From contig JAENYO010000002.1 of the NCBI GenBank assembly GCA_016841745.1, positions 434,001 through 498,000 of the forward strand: DNA of 64,000 bases, in the 5' to 3' direction. The notes under the pieces are model-generated. The model did no database searches, was not told where the DNA came from, and worked only from the letters and a program-made list of their open reading frames with translations. Below, piece after piece: positions 28,322 to 38,146 of this stretch. Made by a program: the position numbers and the translations under genes. The stretch is from Acetomicrobium hydrogeniformans (GTDB lineage Bacteria; Synergistota; Synergistia; Synergistales; JAFGMB01). How positions within the stretch are numbered: position 1 is the first letter of the stretch; every line of letters begins with the position of its first letter.

Positions 28322-29623
28322 TTAATGCCTCCTCAGCGGAGTATATCTTCCTGGAGAGTAGGGCTGGTCTGAAGAACTGTCCATAAGACCTGCGAGTTTA
28401 CCTCGGTCCATGAGATTAAGGATCATATACATTATTTCCTTTCCTCTGAGTTGTCCGAGGCAGCCTCTGGAACAGGAAACTTCGTCAAAGGCTGATACAC
28501 TGTCTTTTCGAGTATATTTTCCTTTCATTACTATGGGAACTGTTTCCCCTGAATGGATCATGGTCCCGACACTTGCTGTTGAATGGTCTGAAGTGACAAT
28601 AAAAAGAATTTTCTCATCGGGGATTATTTCTTCTAAAACAAACTTAAATGCTTTATCAAGATCCGCTATTGTTCTCTGTTTCAATAAGGGGTCTCTTTTA
28701 TGAGCGGCTTCATCCGGAGCCTTGGAATGCACATAGATAAAATCATGATCTTCAGATCTTTTAGCCAGCTTGAGCCTTTCAAGGAGATCCTCACAAGCGT
28801 TTCCAGTATCCTTTGCTTTTATTATCTTCATTCCAAGTATGGAACATAAGCCATGATAAATAGCGCCTGAAGCTATACAAAGAGGCCTGAGACCCCATTT
28901 TTCTTCAAAGGGAACGATCTGTCCCAGCTTTCCAGGTCTTTGCAGACCCACTATATTAACAGCAGAGAGACCTTTTTCCTGTCTTGAAATATTAACAGGG
29001 TGTCTGGAAAGGGTATCAAAACTCCACAAGGTATAAGAATTAACTGCGTCAGCTGTTTTTTGTGCAAGTTCCTTGTTGGCAGCATCTTCCCGGGGAAGTA
29101 CTTTCATAATAGGTCTTTCCTCGAAGATGGGATTGGAATCGGTTATCTCATGGGAAGCTCTACCCTTAAGCAGGAGTATTCCTCCTATCCCGACTGTGGG
29201 ATGAAAAGAAAAGTCTATGCCATTTAAAGAATAGCGGGAGATACTTTCCTGGAGGAGAAGACATTCTTCCCGGTCAAGTTCCATTTTCTCCTTATGAAGA
29301 ATGAAGGAATCATTCTCTTCTCTGACTGAAAAGGTTCGTGCAAGTATGGCGACGTCGCCCTTATCCAGAGGAAGGCCTTCTCCTACAGCTTCAATTACCC
29401 CTCTCCCCGGGAATTGGTTCATATCATAACCGAAGATGCTGAAGTGAGCCATTTCACTGGGCATGGCTATTCCCTGCAAGGTGCTGTGATACATGCCATT
29501 AGCACCAGAGGCGCTAATGGCATCCAGATGGGGGGTATGGGCCGCCTGGAGAGGGGTAAGTCCATTCAGTTCTTCTATTCCTTTGTCGCCGAGTCCGTCC
29601 AGTACAAGTAATATACATCTCAT
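28322..29623 (-). CDS. apgM: 2,3-bisphosphoglycerate-independent phosphoglycerate mutase, archaeal-type (ApgM)
   Basis: MRCILLVLDGLGD...LTPLQAAHTPHLDAISASGANGMYHS, GVIEAVGEG, DHSTASVGTMIHSGETVPIVMKG. Confidence 0.88.
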   Translation of the reverse strand: MRCILLVLDGLGDKGIEELNGLTPLQAAHTPHLDAISASGANGMYHSTLQGIAMPSEMAHFSIFGYDMNQFPGRGVIEAVGEGLPLDKGDVAILARTFSVREENDSFILHKEKMELDREECLLLQESISRYSLNGIDFSFHPTVGIGGILLLKGRASHEITDSNPIFEERPIMKVLPREDAANKELAQKTADAVNSYTLWSFDTLSRHPVNISRQEKGLSAVNIVGLQRPGKLGQIVPFEEKWGLRPLCIASGAIYHGLCSILGMKIIKAKDTGNACEDLLERLKLAKRSEDHDFIYVHSKAPDEAAHKRDPLLKQRTIADLDKAFKFVLEEIIPDEKILFIVTSDHSTASVGTMIHSGETVPIVMKGKYTRKDSVSAFDEVSCSRGCLGQLRGKEIMYMILNLMDRGKLAGLMDSSSDQPYSPGRYTPLRRH

Positions 29624-29715
29624 AACAGGATTGTATGATAATATTTCCCCTTTTTAAAGGGGGTTAGTTTGATATGGAAAACTGGAGGAGAATTACAGTT
29701 GGAGGTTCAGTCTAT

Positions 29716-30399
29716 TTAAACCTGTGGCTGGAGATCCATAGTCCAGCATGGAGTTGCTGATCGAAGATAAACAGGGTTGACAGGTACATGTGTAAATCCG
29801 GTTCCGTGACGGGCAACAGGAGATGTCTTGCCTGCTTTTATAGATCGGATGAAATCATTAACGGAAGTTATTTCATCCATGAAGAAAGTGGCATATCGAC
29901 CGACTTCTTCAATAGTGTGAGCGTCACTGCCGCCAAGAGAGGGGAGGTCCAGTTCTGCAGCAAGAGAACATGCCATACTGTTATGGATCGATCTGGTTCT
30001 GCCGTTCATTACCTCAACGGCAGATAATCCTGGAGTATTGATTATGTTGTTTCCCATTCCACGGCCGTTATCCCTGAAGGGATGAGCGCTTACTGTAACT
30101 CCTCCCTGTTCTGAAGCTATACGGATGAGTTCCTTTGCTTTCACGTTACGAAAGGGGATATCACTGGCACCGAAAACAATAATGTCACCAAGGTCTGTTA
30201 AAATCTCCACGCCGGGAATAACCAGTAGTCCATATTGGCGGGTAAGATCATCAGCCATACCGAGTATTCCCATAGACTCATGGTCTGTTATGCATATTCC
30301 GCCAAGACCTGTCTCTTTGGCCTTTAAAGCTGCTATTTCGGCAGGTAGGGAACTGTCCCTGGAGAATTCGGATGTATGAATATGAGTATCTATTATCAT
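29716..30399 (-). CDS. PHP domain metal-dependent phosphoesterase
   Basis: MIIDTHIHTSEFSRDSSL, GICITDHESM, VSAHPFR, LGGSDAHTIEEVG. Confidence 0.9.
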   Translation of the reverse strand: MIIDTHIHTSEFSRDSSLPAEIAALKAKETGLGGICITDHESMGILGMADDLTRQYGLLVIPGVEILTDLGDIIVFGASDIPFRNVKAKELIRIASEQGGVTVSAHPFRDNGRGMGNNIINTPGLSAVEVMNGRTRSIHNSMACSLAAELDLPSLGGSDAHTIEEVGRYATFFMDEITSVNDFIRSIKAGKTSPVARHGTGFTHVPVNPVYLRSATPCWTMDLQPQV

Positions 30400-30649
30400 T
30401 AAGTAATTTCTCCGTATAGTTATAAATCGTATAACTGTACGGAATTATACTTTAGCTTAAGGGAAAGTGCAAATAACCCCTTAGGCGGAGATCAGTACCA
30501 TGAAATCTTTTATGTTACTGATAATGTAATTACAGGTATTTTCATTGACTGTAAATTGTTGACTTGGTTTGTTGAAAGGATTATTATCTATAACAATACA
30601 ATAGAGAAGATACGCTATTGTAGCACGATAAACAAGGGGGAGACTGTAT

Positions 30650-30937
30650 ATGGCACTGAAATGGAAGGACGATCTCACTGAGCAACTTGTTAAGGCGATT
30701 CTAAAACTTGAAAATGTGGATGAAGTTTATTCTTTTCTTGAAGATGTAGCTACAATAGGGGAAATCAGGGCACTTGCCCAGAGACTGGAAGTAGCCCGTC
30801 TTCTTGATGAAGGATATACCTATCCTCAGATAGCTCAGCAGACTGGTGCCAGCACTGCCACCATAAGCAGAGTTAAGAAGTTCCTTGAATACGGGGCAGA
30901 CGGTTACAGGATTGTTCTCGAAAGACTCAAGAAATAA
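30650..30937 (+). CDS. YerC/YecD family TrpR-related protein
   Basis: 95 aa; ATIGEIRALAQRLEVARLLDEGYTYPQIAQQTGASTATISRVKKFLEYG. Confidence 0.93.
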   Translation: MALKWKDDLTEQLVKAILKLENVDEVYSFLEDVATIGEIRALAQRLEVARLLDEGYTYPQIAQQTGASTATISRVKKFLEYGADGYRIVLERLKK

Positions 30938-30965
30938 TTACCTTTGTTTAGAAAATCTGCGATAT

Positions 30966-31016
30966 GTGAACTACAAAGCGCCATCACGTTTTTAGTGATG
31001 GCGCTTTTCAGTTCAC
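30966..31016 (+). terminator. Rho-independent terminator after yerC-like gene
   Basis: GTGAACT...AAGCGCCATCAC GTTTTTA GTGATGGCGCTTTT...AGTTCAC. Confidence 0.85.
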
Positions 31017-31556
31017 GAGAAGATTATTACGAACGAGCGGAAGGTAATCTATTCCAGGACCTGTTACGAAATAGAGCGGATAATTCAGGCACACTCAACG
31101 GGGTAATACTGGAATGAATGTATCCTTACCATAGGAGCCCAGGTTTAAGGGAAAACAACCCTCGTGAGGTATCTGGAGAAGAGGTTGAAAAGTGTCAACA
31201 GGATATGTCCGAATGAGGTAAGAATGGAACTTTAGTGCAGGGTCCATCCTGAACAGTGTTGCGACTATAAAAGCCTGAATGGATTTATGACAGCAAATGT
31301 TGGAAAACGTGTCAGAAAGATGGTCCTTGAAAGATTTAAGTCTACTGAGTGCCGATTCATCTATGTAGATCAGATGAATATTACTCCCTCTTCAAGAAAG
31401 TCCTATCTTTCAGGGCGTAATATCAACATCGCTATAGTTTTAGAGCTTGAAGGAGATGAACTTCAGCAGAGACACATGGAGTGGCCAGATAAGGCAGAGG
31501 CTATACCGGAGGAGGGGAGTCCGAAATTGTCATACTTTTCCGGGAATAATATCAGG

Positions 31557-32378
31557 ATGATAAAGGCCATATTGCACACACTGATCGCGATCTGTTCGAT
31601 CTACGTTGGGATAGTGCTCCTGGCATCTCTGTTCCAGGGGTGGTTAATTTTTCAACCCCGGAAAAGATTGCACGGGGATCCGGCAGTTATTGGGCTGCCA
31701 TACATGGATATATGGCTCAGATCTTCAGATGATGTAAGGATCCATGGTTGGTATATTCCCTCCGGCAGGCAGGGAAAGACTCTCCTTTTTTTCCATGGAA
31801 ATGCAGGGAATATTTCCCACAGGCTGGATTCTCTCGCCATATTTCATGACTTTGGCCTGAATATCCTTATTGTCGATTATCAAGGTTATGGCAACAGTGA
31901 AGGGAAACCTTCCGAAAAAGCTCTTTATCTAGATGGAAATGCAGCATGGAACTATTTAACTGGAGATCTGAATATCCCATCCGGGGATATAATAGTGTTT
32001 GGAAGATCCCTTGGTGGAGCTGTTGCAATGGAGTTGGCATACCGGTATTCGCCCGGAGGTATTATCCTGGAATCCAGCTTTTCTGACATGGCTGAAGTGG
32101 CTGCGGAACATTTTCCTTTTCTGCCCGTAAGATGGCTTTTGAGGCACCGATTTGATCTTTCAGAAAAAATAAAATGGATAGGGTGCCCTTCCCTTGTCAT
32201 CCACAGCCCTAATGACGAGATCATTCCTTTCAGATTTGGGGAGAGGCTTTTTACTGATTTGCCGGAGCCGAAGATCTTTATTGAAATTGAAGGAGACCAT
32301 AATACGGGTTTCCTGCTTTCAATTGGAAAGTACAGGCAAGGTCTATGGGAATTTATCAGGCATCTTGAACAGAACTGA
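31557..32378 (+). CDS. Alpha/beta hydrolase (BEM46/YfhR-like) with N-terminal TM helix
   Basis: LLFFHGNAGNISHRL, VDYQGYGNSEGKPSE, VFGRSLGGAVAMELA nucleophile elbow, SPNDEIIPF, GDHNTGF; start at 31557 preferred over 31287. Confidence 0.9.
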   Translation: MIKAILHTLIAICSIYVGIVLLASLFQGWLIFQPRKRLHGDPAVIGLPYMDIWLRSSDDVRIHGWYIPSGRQGKTLLFFHGNAGNISHRLDSLAIFHDFGLNILIVDYQGYGNSEGKPSEKALYLDGNAAWNYLTGDLNIPSGDIIVFGRSLGGAVAMELAYRYSPGGIILESSFSDMAEVAAEHFPFLPVRWLLRHRFDLSEKIKWIGCPSLVIHSPNDEIIPFRFGERLFTDLPEPKIFIEIEGDHNTGFLLSIGKYRQGLWEFIRHLEQN

Positions 32379-32423
32379 AGTGTAAGTGGAATTGGAAGGT
32401 TTTTTATCTCTGGAGGTGGTGTA

Positions 32424-33134
32424 ATGAAATCTCTTACAAGGGAAATTAGTCTTGTTATTGCTATTGTCATTCTTGGAGGTACCTTCATGGGTATAGCCTC
32501 TTCATCAGGACTTTCTGTACCCCCGGATCCTCTAGTGAAAATTATAGAACTGCCAGAGCCGATATATAAGGGTGGGGTTTCGGTCGAGGAAGCTTTGAGC
32601 AAAAGGAGATCGGTAAGAACCTACAGCAGTACCCCCCTTTCTCTTGAAGAGATAACACAGCTTTTATGGTCGGCCCAGGGAATATCCCATAGTAATGGAA
32701 GGAAGAGAACTGCACCTTCTGCCGGTGCCAGCTATCCTCTGGAAGTTTATCTTGCGGTATCAAGGGTTGATGGTATAGGAAGAGGAATCTACCGCTATAT
32801 TCCCCAGGTTCATTCTCTTGTCCCATGGGGAGGTGCCGTTACGGCGAGGTTCCTGAAGGAAGAGGTTTCGCCCCAGGGGGCAGTCAAAAGTGCTCCGGCA
32901 GTACTTATCCTTTCTGCCCACTATGACAGGGTCACTGAAAAATATGGTCAGCGAGGCGAAAGATACGCCCATATGGAGGCAGGACATGCTGCTCAGAATG
33001 TTTATCTACAGGCTTATTCTCTTGGTATTGGTACAGTAGCTATAGGAGCTTTCAATGATGAAAAACTGAGGGAAATTCTCAATCTCGAAGAGGAGGAAGT
33101 TCCACTGTACCTTATGCCGGTTGGTAGAAGATAG
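32424..33134 (+). CDS. SagB/ThcOx-type nitroreductase family protein, apparently exported
   Basis: Signal-like N-terminus; SVEEALSKRRSVRTYSSTPLSLEEITQLLWSAQGIS, RTAPSAGASYPLEVYLAV, EAGHAAQNVYLQAYSLGIGTVAIGAF. Confidence 0.9.
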   Translation: MKSLTREISLVIAIVILGGTFMGIASSSGLSVPPDPLVKIIELPEPIYKGGVSVEEALSKRRSVRTYSSTPLSLEEITQLLWSAQGISHSNGRKRTAPSAGASYPLEVYLAVSRVDGIGRGIYRYIPQVHSLVPWGGAVTARFLKEEVSPQGAVKSAPAVLILSAHYDRVTEKYGQRGERYAHMEAGHAAQNVYLQAYSLGIGTVAIGAFNDEKLREILNLEEEEVPLYLMPVGRR

Positions 33135-33259
33135 AGTGAAAAATACCCATCTGTTGGAAACTGGTCTCTTATTATTTCAAGAAGAGGTAATATAAAAGAT
33201 ATTGTCTATTCCCGTCCTTGTTTCTACAGGAAACCGATGTTAATATTCTGTTGGACTAT

Positions 33260-33362
33260 CATAAGGCATCCGAGCCCGAAGGCCTAAGGGTTTACCTATG
33301 GCTAAGGGACGCCGGGTACTGGCGGAAACGGCAGTGCCTCCCGTGATTGGAAAGGATTCCCT
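33260..33362 (+). ncRNA. Molybdenum/tungsten cofactor (Moco/Tuco) riboswitch candidate
   Basis: CATCCGAGCCCGAAGGCCTAAGGGTTTACCTATGGCTAAGGGACGCCGGGTACTGGCGGAAACGGCAGTGCCTCCCGTGATTGG; conserved AGCC/AAGGG-UACC/GGCUAxGGG/GCCUCCCGU blocks, upstream of tupABC. Confidence 0.78.
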
Positions 33363-33454
33363 TGTTCCACCTCCCAGAATCAGGAATATTTCCATGAACT
33401 AAAGGTTCGCATTATGACTTCCAAAACTATTTATTCCTATTGGAGGTTTGAAGT

Positions 33455-34288
33455 ATGCGCAAATCCTTTGTAAGGTCTTTGTTCCTTCTTGTTATTGTTT
33501 TCTTTCTGGCTGTATCGTTTTCTGCCTTTGCCTCCCATCCGGTTTTGAGGATGGCAACAACTACCAGTACCGATAATACGGGTCTTCTTGACGTTCTTGC
33601 ACCTCGGTTCATGAACGATACCGGGATCGAGATTCAGTGGATCGCAGTGGGAACAGGGAAAGCTCTTGAACTTGGAAAAAACTGCGATGTTGATGTTCTT
33701 ATGGTCCATGCTCCAGATTCCGAGAAGAAATATGTTTCTGACGGTTACGGTGTTAATAGAAGAGAGATTATGTTCAATGATTTCGTAATAATAGGTCCTG
33801 CCTCAGATCCTGGAGCAGTAAAGGGACTGGATATTAAGTCAGGATTCAGCAAGATGGCGAATAAAAAGGCTCTTTTTGCCAGCCGTGGGGATAACTCGGG
33901 AACCCATAAAAAAGAATTATCCCTCTGGGAAGGTGCAGATATGGAAGTACCAGACAGGGAAGAATGGTATATTCAGACAGGACAGGGAATGCTTAACACC
34001 ATAAACATAGCTGCAGAGAGGGGAGCCTACACTATGACCGACAGGGGTACTTTCATCAAGTATGAGGCTAATCACAAAGGTAATCCTCCCCTTGTTATCC
34101 TCATGGAAGGTGATCCGAATCTTAGAAACCAGTATAGTGTAATGGCTGTTAATCCAACGAGGAGTGATAGTCTGAAATATGACCTTGCTCTGAAATTTAT
34201 CCATTGGATCACTTCGCCCCAGGTCCAGCAACAGATAGCTGATTTCAGACTCATGGACAAACAACTTTTTGTACCAAATGCAAAATGA
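33455..34288 (+). CDS. tupA: Tungstate ABC transporter substrate-binding protein TupA
   Basis: LRMATTTSTDNTGLLDVLAPRFMNDTGIEIQWIAVGTGKALELGKNCDVDVLMVHAP, FASRGDNSGTHKKEL. Confidence 0.92.
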   Translation: MRKSFVRSLFLLVIVFFLAVSFSAFASHPVLRMATTTSTDNTGLLDVLAPRFMNDTGIEIQWIAVGTGKALELGKNCDVDVLMVHAPDSEKKYVSDGYGVNRREIMFNDFVIIGPASDPGAVKGLDIKSGFSKMANKKALFASRGDNSGTHKKELSLWEGADMEVPDREEWYIQTGQGMLNTINIAAERGAYTMTDRGTFIKYEANHKGNPPLVILMEGDPNLRNQYSVMAVNPTRSDSLKYDLALKFIHWITSPQVQQQIADFRLMDKQLFVPNAK

Positions 34289-34377
34289 TCCGGCGAACCT
34301 GATGACGTAAAGTATTCTTAAAGGAGCACAGTCTGGAAATGACGGGTGCTCCTTTCTTTCTTTTTTTGAGGTGTAAT

Positions 34378-35073
34378 ATGGATTATATGTCTCATGCTTT
34401 CTCTACTGCCTTCAAGCTTCTTGTAATGGGCAATGAGGAAACCTATTCAGCCATTTTTGTTACGTTGAAGGTTTCGTCCCTGTCCATGTTTTTTACACTT
34501 CTGTCGGGTGTGCCCCTTGGTTTTGTCCTTGGAAGCAAAGATTTTCCCGGAAAACGGATAATCAGAACAATTGTGGATACCTTTCTCGCAATTCCTACAG
34601 TAGTGGTAGGCCTTATGGTATATGCTTTCATTTCCAGAAAAGGGCCCTTGGGCAGCATGGGATTGCTTTTTTCCCTTAAAGGAATAGCCATAGGTCAGTT
34701 CATTCTTGCCATGCCTATTGTTATATCCCTTACAGCGACAGCTGTGGAGAGCCTGGAGGAAAAATTGACCCAGACCCTTATGACCCTTGGTGCACGTCGA
34801 AAAGATCTGGTGGCAGGGATCATATGGGAGGCCCGTTTTGCCGTAATATCTGCTGCCATTACGGCATATGGGAGAGTGATATCCGAAGTTGGGGTATCAA
34901 TGATGCTTGGTGGCAATATCAAATGGCATACCCGTACGATCACTACCGCCATTGCCCTTGAAACAGGAAAAGGAGAATTTGCACTTGGACTGGCCCTTGG
35001 AATAGTGCTTCTAGCTATTTCCTTTGCTGTAAATATTATTGCATCCATTATGAGAAGGAGATCCCTTTTATGA
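34378..35073 (+). CDS. tupB: Tungstate ABC transporter permease TupB
   Basis: TVDTFLAIPTVVVGLMVYAFIS, RRKDLVAGIIWEARFAVISAAITAYGRVISEVGVSMMLGGNI. Confidence 0.92.
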   Translation: MDYMSHAFSTAFKLLVMGNEETYSAIFVTLKVSSLSMFFTLLSGVPLGFVLGSKDFPGKRIIRTIVDTFLAIPTVVVGLMVYAFISRKGPLGSMGLLFSLKGIAIGQFILAMPIVISLTATAVESLEEKLTQTLMTLGARRKDLVAGIIWEARFAVISAAITAYGRVISEVGVSMMLGGNIKWHTRTITTAIALETGKGEFALGLALGIVLLAISFAVNIIASIMRRRSLL

Positions 35074-35732
35074 AAAAGATTCTGTATTCCCTCAAGGGTA
35101 TCCGGCACTATTATTCTGGTAGAGAGGTGCTCCGCATAGGCCATGCTTTCCTTTACAAGGATGAGATAGTAGGTCTGACGGGACCTAACGGATGTGGCAA
35201 AAGCACTTTTTTGAGGATCCTGGCCTTCCTGGAAAATCCGACCTTCGGAGATATTAAATTCCTTGGAGATGCTGTTACTGATATGGAGATCCTGAGAAGA
35301 AGGGTGACTTTACTCCTTCAGAATGGATGTTTACTGAAAAGATCGGTAATGGAAAATGTTACATATGGTCTGAAGATCCGTGGTGTTTCTGGTGAAGAAA
35401 GAGAGCGCAAGGGTAGAAAAGCTCTGGAAATGGTGGGCCTTCAACCTGAACAATTCCTTAAAAGAAGATGGTTTGAGCTTTCCGGGGGAGAGGCTCAGCG
35501 GGTATCTCTTGCAAGCAGGTTTGCATTAAGACCCGAAGTTCTTCTGCTGGATGAACCTACTTCAAGTGTAGATTCAGATAGTGCAGAGCTTATTAAACTG
35601 GCACTGGAAAGGGCAAGACATAATTGGGGTACTTCAATGGTAATAGTGAGCCATGATGATCGATGGCTGGAGAAAGTCTCAGACAGGATATTCAGTCTGG
35701 AAAAAGGAGGGCTTGTAGTTCGGATCCGGTAA
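35070..35732 (+). CDS. tupC: Tungstate ABC transporter ATP-binding protein TupC
   Basis: GPNGCGKSTFLRILA Walker A, LSGGEAQRVSLASRFALRPEVLLLDEPTSSVD. Confidence 0.92.
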   Translation: MKKILYSLKGIRHYYSGREVLRIGHAFLYKDEIVGLTGPNGCGKSTFLRILAFLENPTFGDIKFLGDAVTDMEILRRRVTLLLQNGCLLKRSVMENVTYGLKIRGVSGEERERKGRKALEMVGLQPEQFLKRRWFELSGGEAQRVSLASRFALRPEVLLLDEPTSSVDSDSAELIKLALERARHNWGTSMVIVSHDDRWLEKVSDRIFSLEKGGLVVRIR

Positions 35733-35823
35733 AGTCTACTGCCCTCTCATGTAAAAAAGAGAGGGGACAGCAAAAGACTGTCCCCTGGTGTATTGATCTC
35801 GATCTTCTATGGGATTGAATCAT

Positions 35824-36267
35824 TTATTCACAGATTCTGGGCTTGTGAACAAGGACATCACATGGAGCATACCTTACGACCTTTGCAGCCACACTGCCTA
35901 TAAAAAACCTTTCAAGGTTGGTCATGCCTCTATGTCCTATGAGTATGATCTCGCATTGATCTTCCTCTGCTTTTTTCACTATTTCTCCAGGAGGACTTCC
36001 GGTCTTTATTGTCAGAAGATGGGGGAGATGGGAGTCTGGAAATTTCTGCGTAGCTTCCTTGATCATCTTTAAAAGTCCCTCTTTGATCTTTTCAAAATCC
36101 GGAACTATCGAATATTCAACAGAACCTGGGATCGATTGATCCCTATACTCGATAACGTGTATAAAATCAAGTTTATTTAGGCCCATCCTTTGAGCATAAC
36201 CGAAAGCAAAGGATATAAGGCAGCGACTGATCTGACTGTTGTCAATTGCGACAAGAGCCTTTCTCAT
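35824..36267 (-). CDS. Universal stress protein (UspA family)
   Basis: MRKALVAIDNSQISRCLISFAFGYA ... LIGHRGMTNLERFFIGSVAAKVVRYAPCDVLVHKP. Confidence 0.95.
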   Translation of the reverse strand: MRKALVAIDNSQISRCLISFAFGYAQRMGLNKLDFIHVIEYRDQSIPGSVEYSIVPDFEKIKEGLLKMIKEATQKFPDSHLPHLLTIKTGSPPGEIVKKAEEDQCEIILIGHRGMTNLERFFIGSVAAKVVRYAPCDVLVHKPRICE

Positions 36268-36334
36268 TAATATCTCTCCTCTCTCCTCTTCCAGGACCCG
36301 GAAAGCAGGGTTTAGAGCACAACTGGAATAATGA

Positions 36335-36781
36335 TCACTTTTCTATTTCTTTGGGTCTGTGTACAAGCACATCGCAGGGTGCATGTCTTACGACCTTTGC
36401 AGCAACGCTTCCTATGAAAAATCGTTCAATATTGCTTAATCCCCTGTGTCCGATCATGATAAGTTCGTACTTGTTCTTCTCGGCCATTTCAACTATCTCA
36501 GCGTAAGGAGTACCTCCTGCCAATACAAGTTCGTATGGAATTGAGGATATCCCCGAAGATGCCTGACCCTCTTTGATCATCTCTGATATTTCATTTTTCG
36601 TTTTATCTTCGTCAAGATGGGCCGAGTAATCAACATAGCCAGGTACGGTCATGTCCTTATAGGTCATAACGTGAATGAAATCAAGATGATCCAGCCCTGT
36701 AGATTTAGCGTATTGAAAAGCGAAAGCAATCAGAGCCTGACTGATGTCGCTCTGATCTATGGCTACCAAAGCTTTCCTCAT
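36335..36781 (-). CDS. Universal stress protein (UspA family), tandem paralogue
   Basis: MRKALVAIDQSDISQALIAFAFQYA ... MIGHRGLSNIERFFIGSVAAKVVRHAPCDVLVHRP. Confidence 0.95.
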   Translation of the reverse strand: MRKALVAIDQSDISQALIAFAFQYAKSTGLDHLDFIHVMTYKDMTVPGYVDYSAHLDEDKTKNEISEMIKEGQASSGISSIPYELVLAGGTPYAEIVEMAEKNKYELIMIGHRGLSNIERFFIGSVAAKVVRHAPCDVLVHRPKEIEK

Positions 36782-36922
36782 ATTTCATCACTCCTTCTCC
36801 TATGTGATATGCTAATTATACACTGCAAAATAGACTATGGGAAATATGGAATACAAAATATTTCATCTTATCTTGACATGTTGAGGTATTCAGGTATCAT
36901 AATACCGAAAAGAGGTGGAGCT

Positions 36923-37336
36923 ATGAGTAGAGTTATTCATATATCTGACGCAGTTTCCATTGCATTGCACGGTATGGGACTTCTGGCTTCTTCGGGCAAA
37001 AGAATGAATGTCAGGGAAATAGCGAAAAGAATCAACGTTTCCGAGGCACATCTGGCCAAGGTATTCCAGAGAATAGTTAAATCCGGCCTGGTCTATTCTA
37101 CCAGGGGGCCATCTGGAGGCTTTGAACTTACCAGGTCGCCCTCTGATATCAGCCTTTATGAGATATATGAAATTATTGAGGGAGCGCCGGATTCCAGATA
37201 CTGTCTTTTAAAGGGTAATGAATGCCCCTTCAATTCATGCATATTCGGAGGAATGATAGAAAGTATGACCAGGGAGTTTATCGATTATCTCAAGAACAGA
37301 AATCTTGAAGAACTGATCAGGAGTGAACCAGTATGA
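36923..37336 (+). CDS. Rrf2 family transcriptional regulator
   Basis: MSRVIHISDAVSIALHGMGLLASSGKRMNVREIAKRINVSEAHLAKVFQRIVKSGLVYSTRGPSGGFEL; Cys residues C-terminal. Confidence 0.92.
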   Translation: MSRVIHISDAVSIALHGMGLLASSGKRMNVREIAKRINVSEAHLAKVFQRIVKSGLVYSTRGPSGGFELTRSPSDISLYEIYEIIEGAPDSRYCLLKGNECPFNSCIFGGMIESMTREFIDYLKNRNLEELIRSEPV

Positions 37337-38100
37337 GTGTAAAAGTGACTAGGCAGATTATCAGGATAGATGAATCAAAGTGTAACGGATGCGGACAGTG
37401 TGTTGAAGCATGTCATGAAGGTGCCATCCAGATGGTACATGGAAAGGCAAAACTTGTAAGCGATGTTTACTGTGACGGACTTGGGGACTGCATAGGGGAG
37501 TGCCCTCAGGGGGCCATAACTTTCGAGACCAGGGAGGCTGAACCCTACGATGAAGAGGCAGTTCAGGCTCATATGGAGACAGTAAAGAGAAATAGCTGTC
37601 AATCCGGAGGGTGTCCCGGGGCTATGGCAAGGGTTTTGAACAAAGGTAATGAAATGGTAAATCCCTCACCTGTTGTTCGTGAGAGTGGGCCAATGGTTTC
37701 AGAACTTGGGAACTGGCCGGTACAACTTAAGCTGGTACCTGTAAATGCTGCGTACCTCCAGAATGCAGATATAGTTTTAGCAGCTGACTGTACAGCCTTT
37801 TCTCACGGGAACTTCAATCAGACCTTCCTCAAAGGCGAAAATATAGTTTGTCTTATCGGTTGCCCCAAGCTTGATGATAAAGAATATTACAGAGACAAGA
37901 TCGCAGAGATAATAAAACTTAATGAGCCCCGTTCCATAACTGTCGTTTACATGGAAGTTCCATGCTGTGGAGGAATGGTCAGACTTGTGGAAGCGGCCAT
38001 AGAAGAGGCCAGACTGGACATGGATCTTAAACTTGTCAAAATTGGTACAAAAGGCGATAATCTTGGAGAAGAGATAACACGCTATTGTTATAAACAATAA
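37333..38100 (+). CDS. 4Fe-4S ferredoxin-type iron-sulfur protein
   Basis: CNGCGQCVEACHEGAI and CDGLGDCIGECPQGAI clusters; SCQSGGCPG and MEVPCCGGMVRLVE. Confidence 0.9.
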   Translation: MSVKVTRQIIRIDESKCNGCGQCVEACHEGAIQMVHGKAKLVSDVYCDGLGDCIGECPQGAITFETREAEPYDEEAVQAHMETVKRNSCQSGGCPGAMARVLNKGNEMVNPSPVVRESGPMVSELGNWPVQLKLVPVNAAYLQNADIVLAADCTAFSHGNFNQTFLKGENIVCLIGCPKLDDKEYYRDKIAEIIKLNEPRSITVVYMEVPCCGGMVRLVEAAIEEARLDMDLKLVKIGTKGDNLGEEITRYCYKQ

Positions 38101-38146
38101 ACTTGGCACCCTGGCACTGTTTGATATTTAGTTAGCTTAAGGGGGA

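Noticed and set aside
31287-31556. N-terminal extension of the alpha/beta hydrolase
   Set aside because: Family-like sequence starts at the TM helix after ATG 31557; the extension has no recognised homology, though the region is kept as a finding.
35762-35787. GGGGACAG...CTGTCCCC hairpin after tupC as a formal terminator
   Set aside because: Stem is good but lacks a U tract on either side; not listed as a confident terminator.
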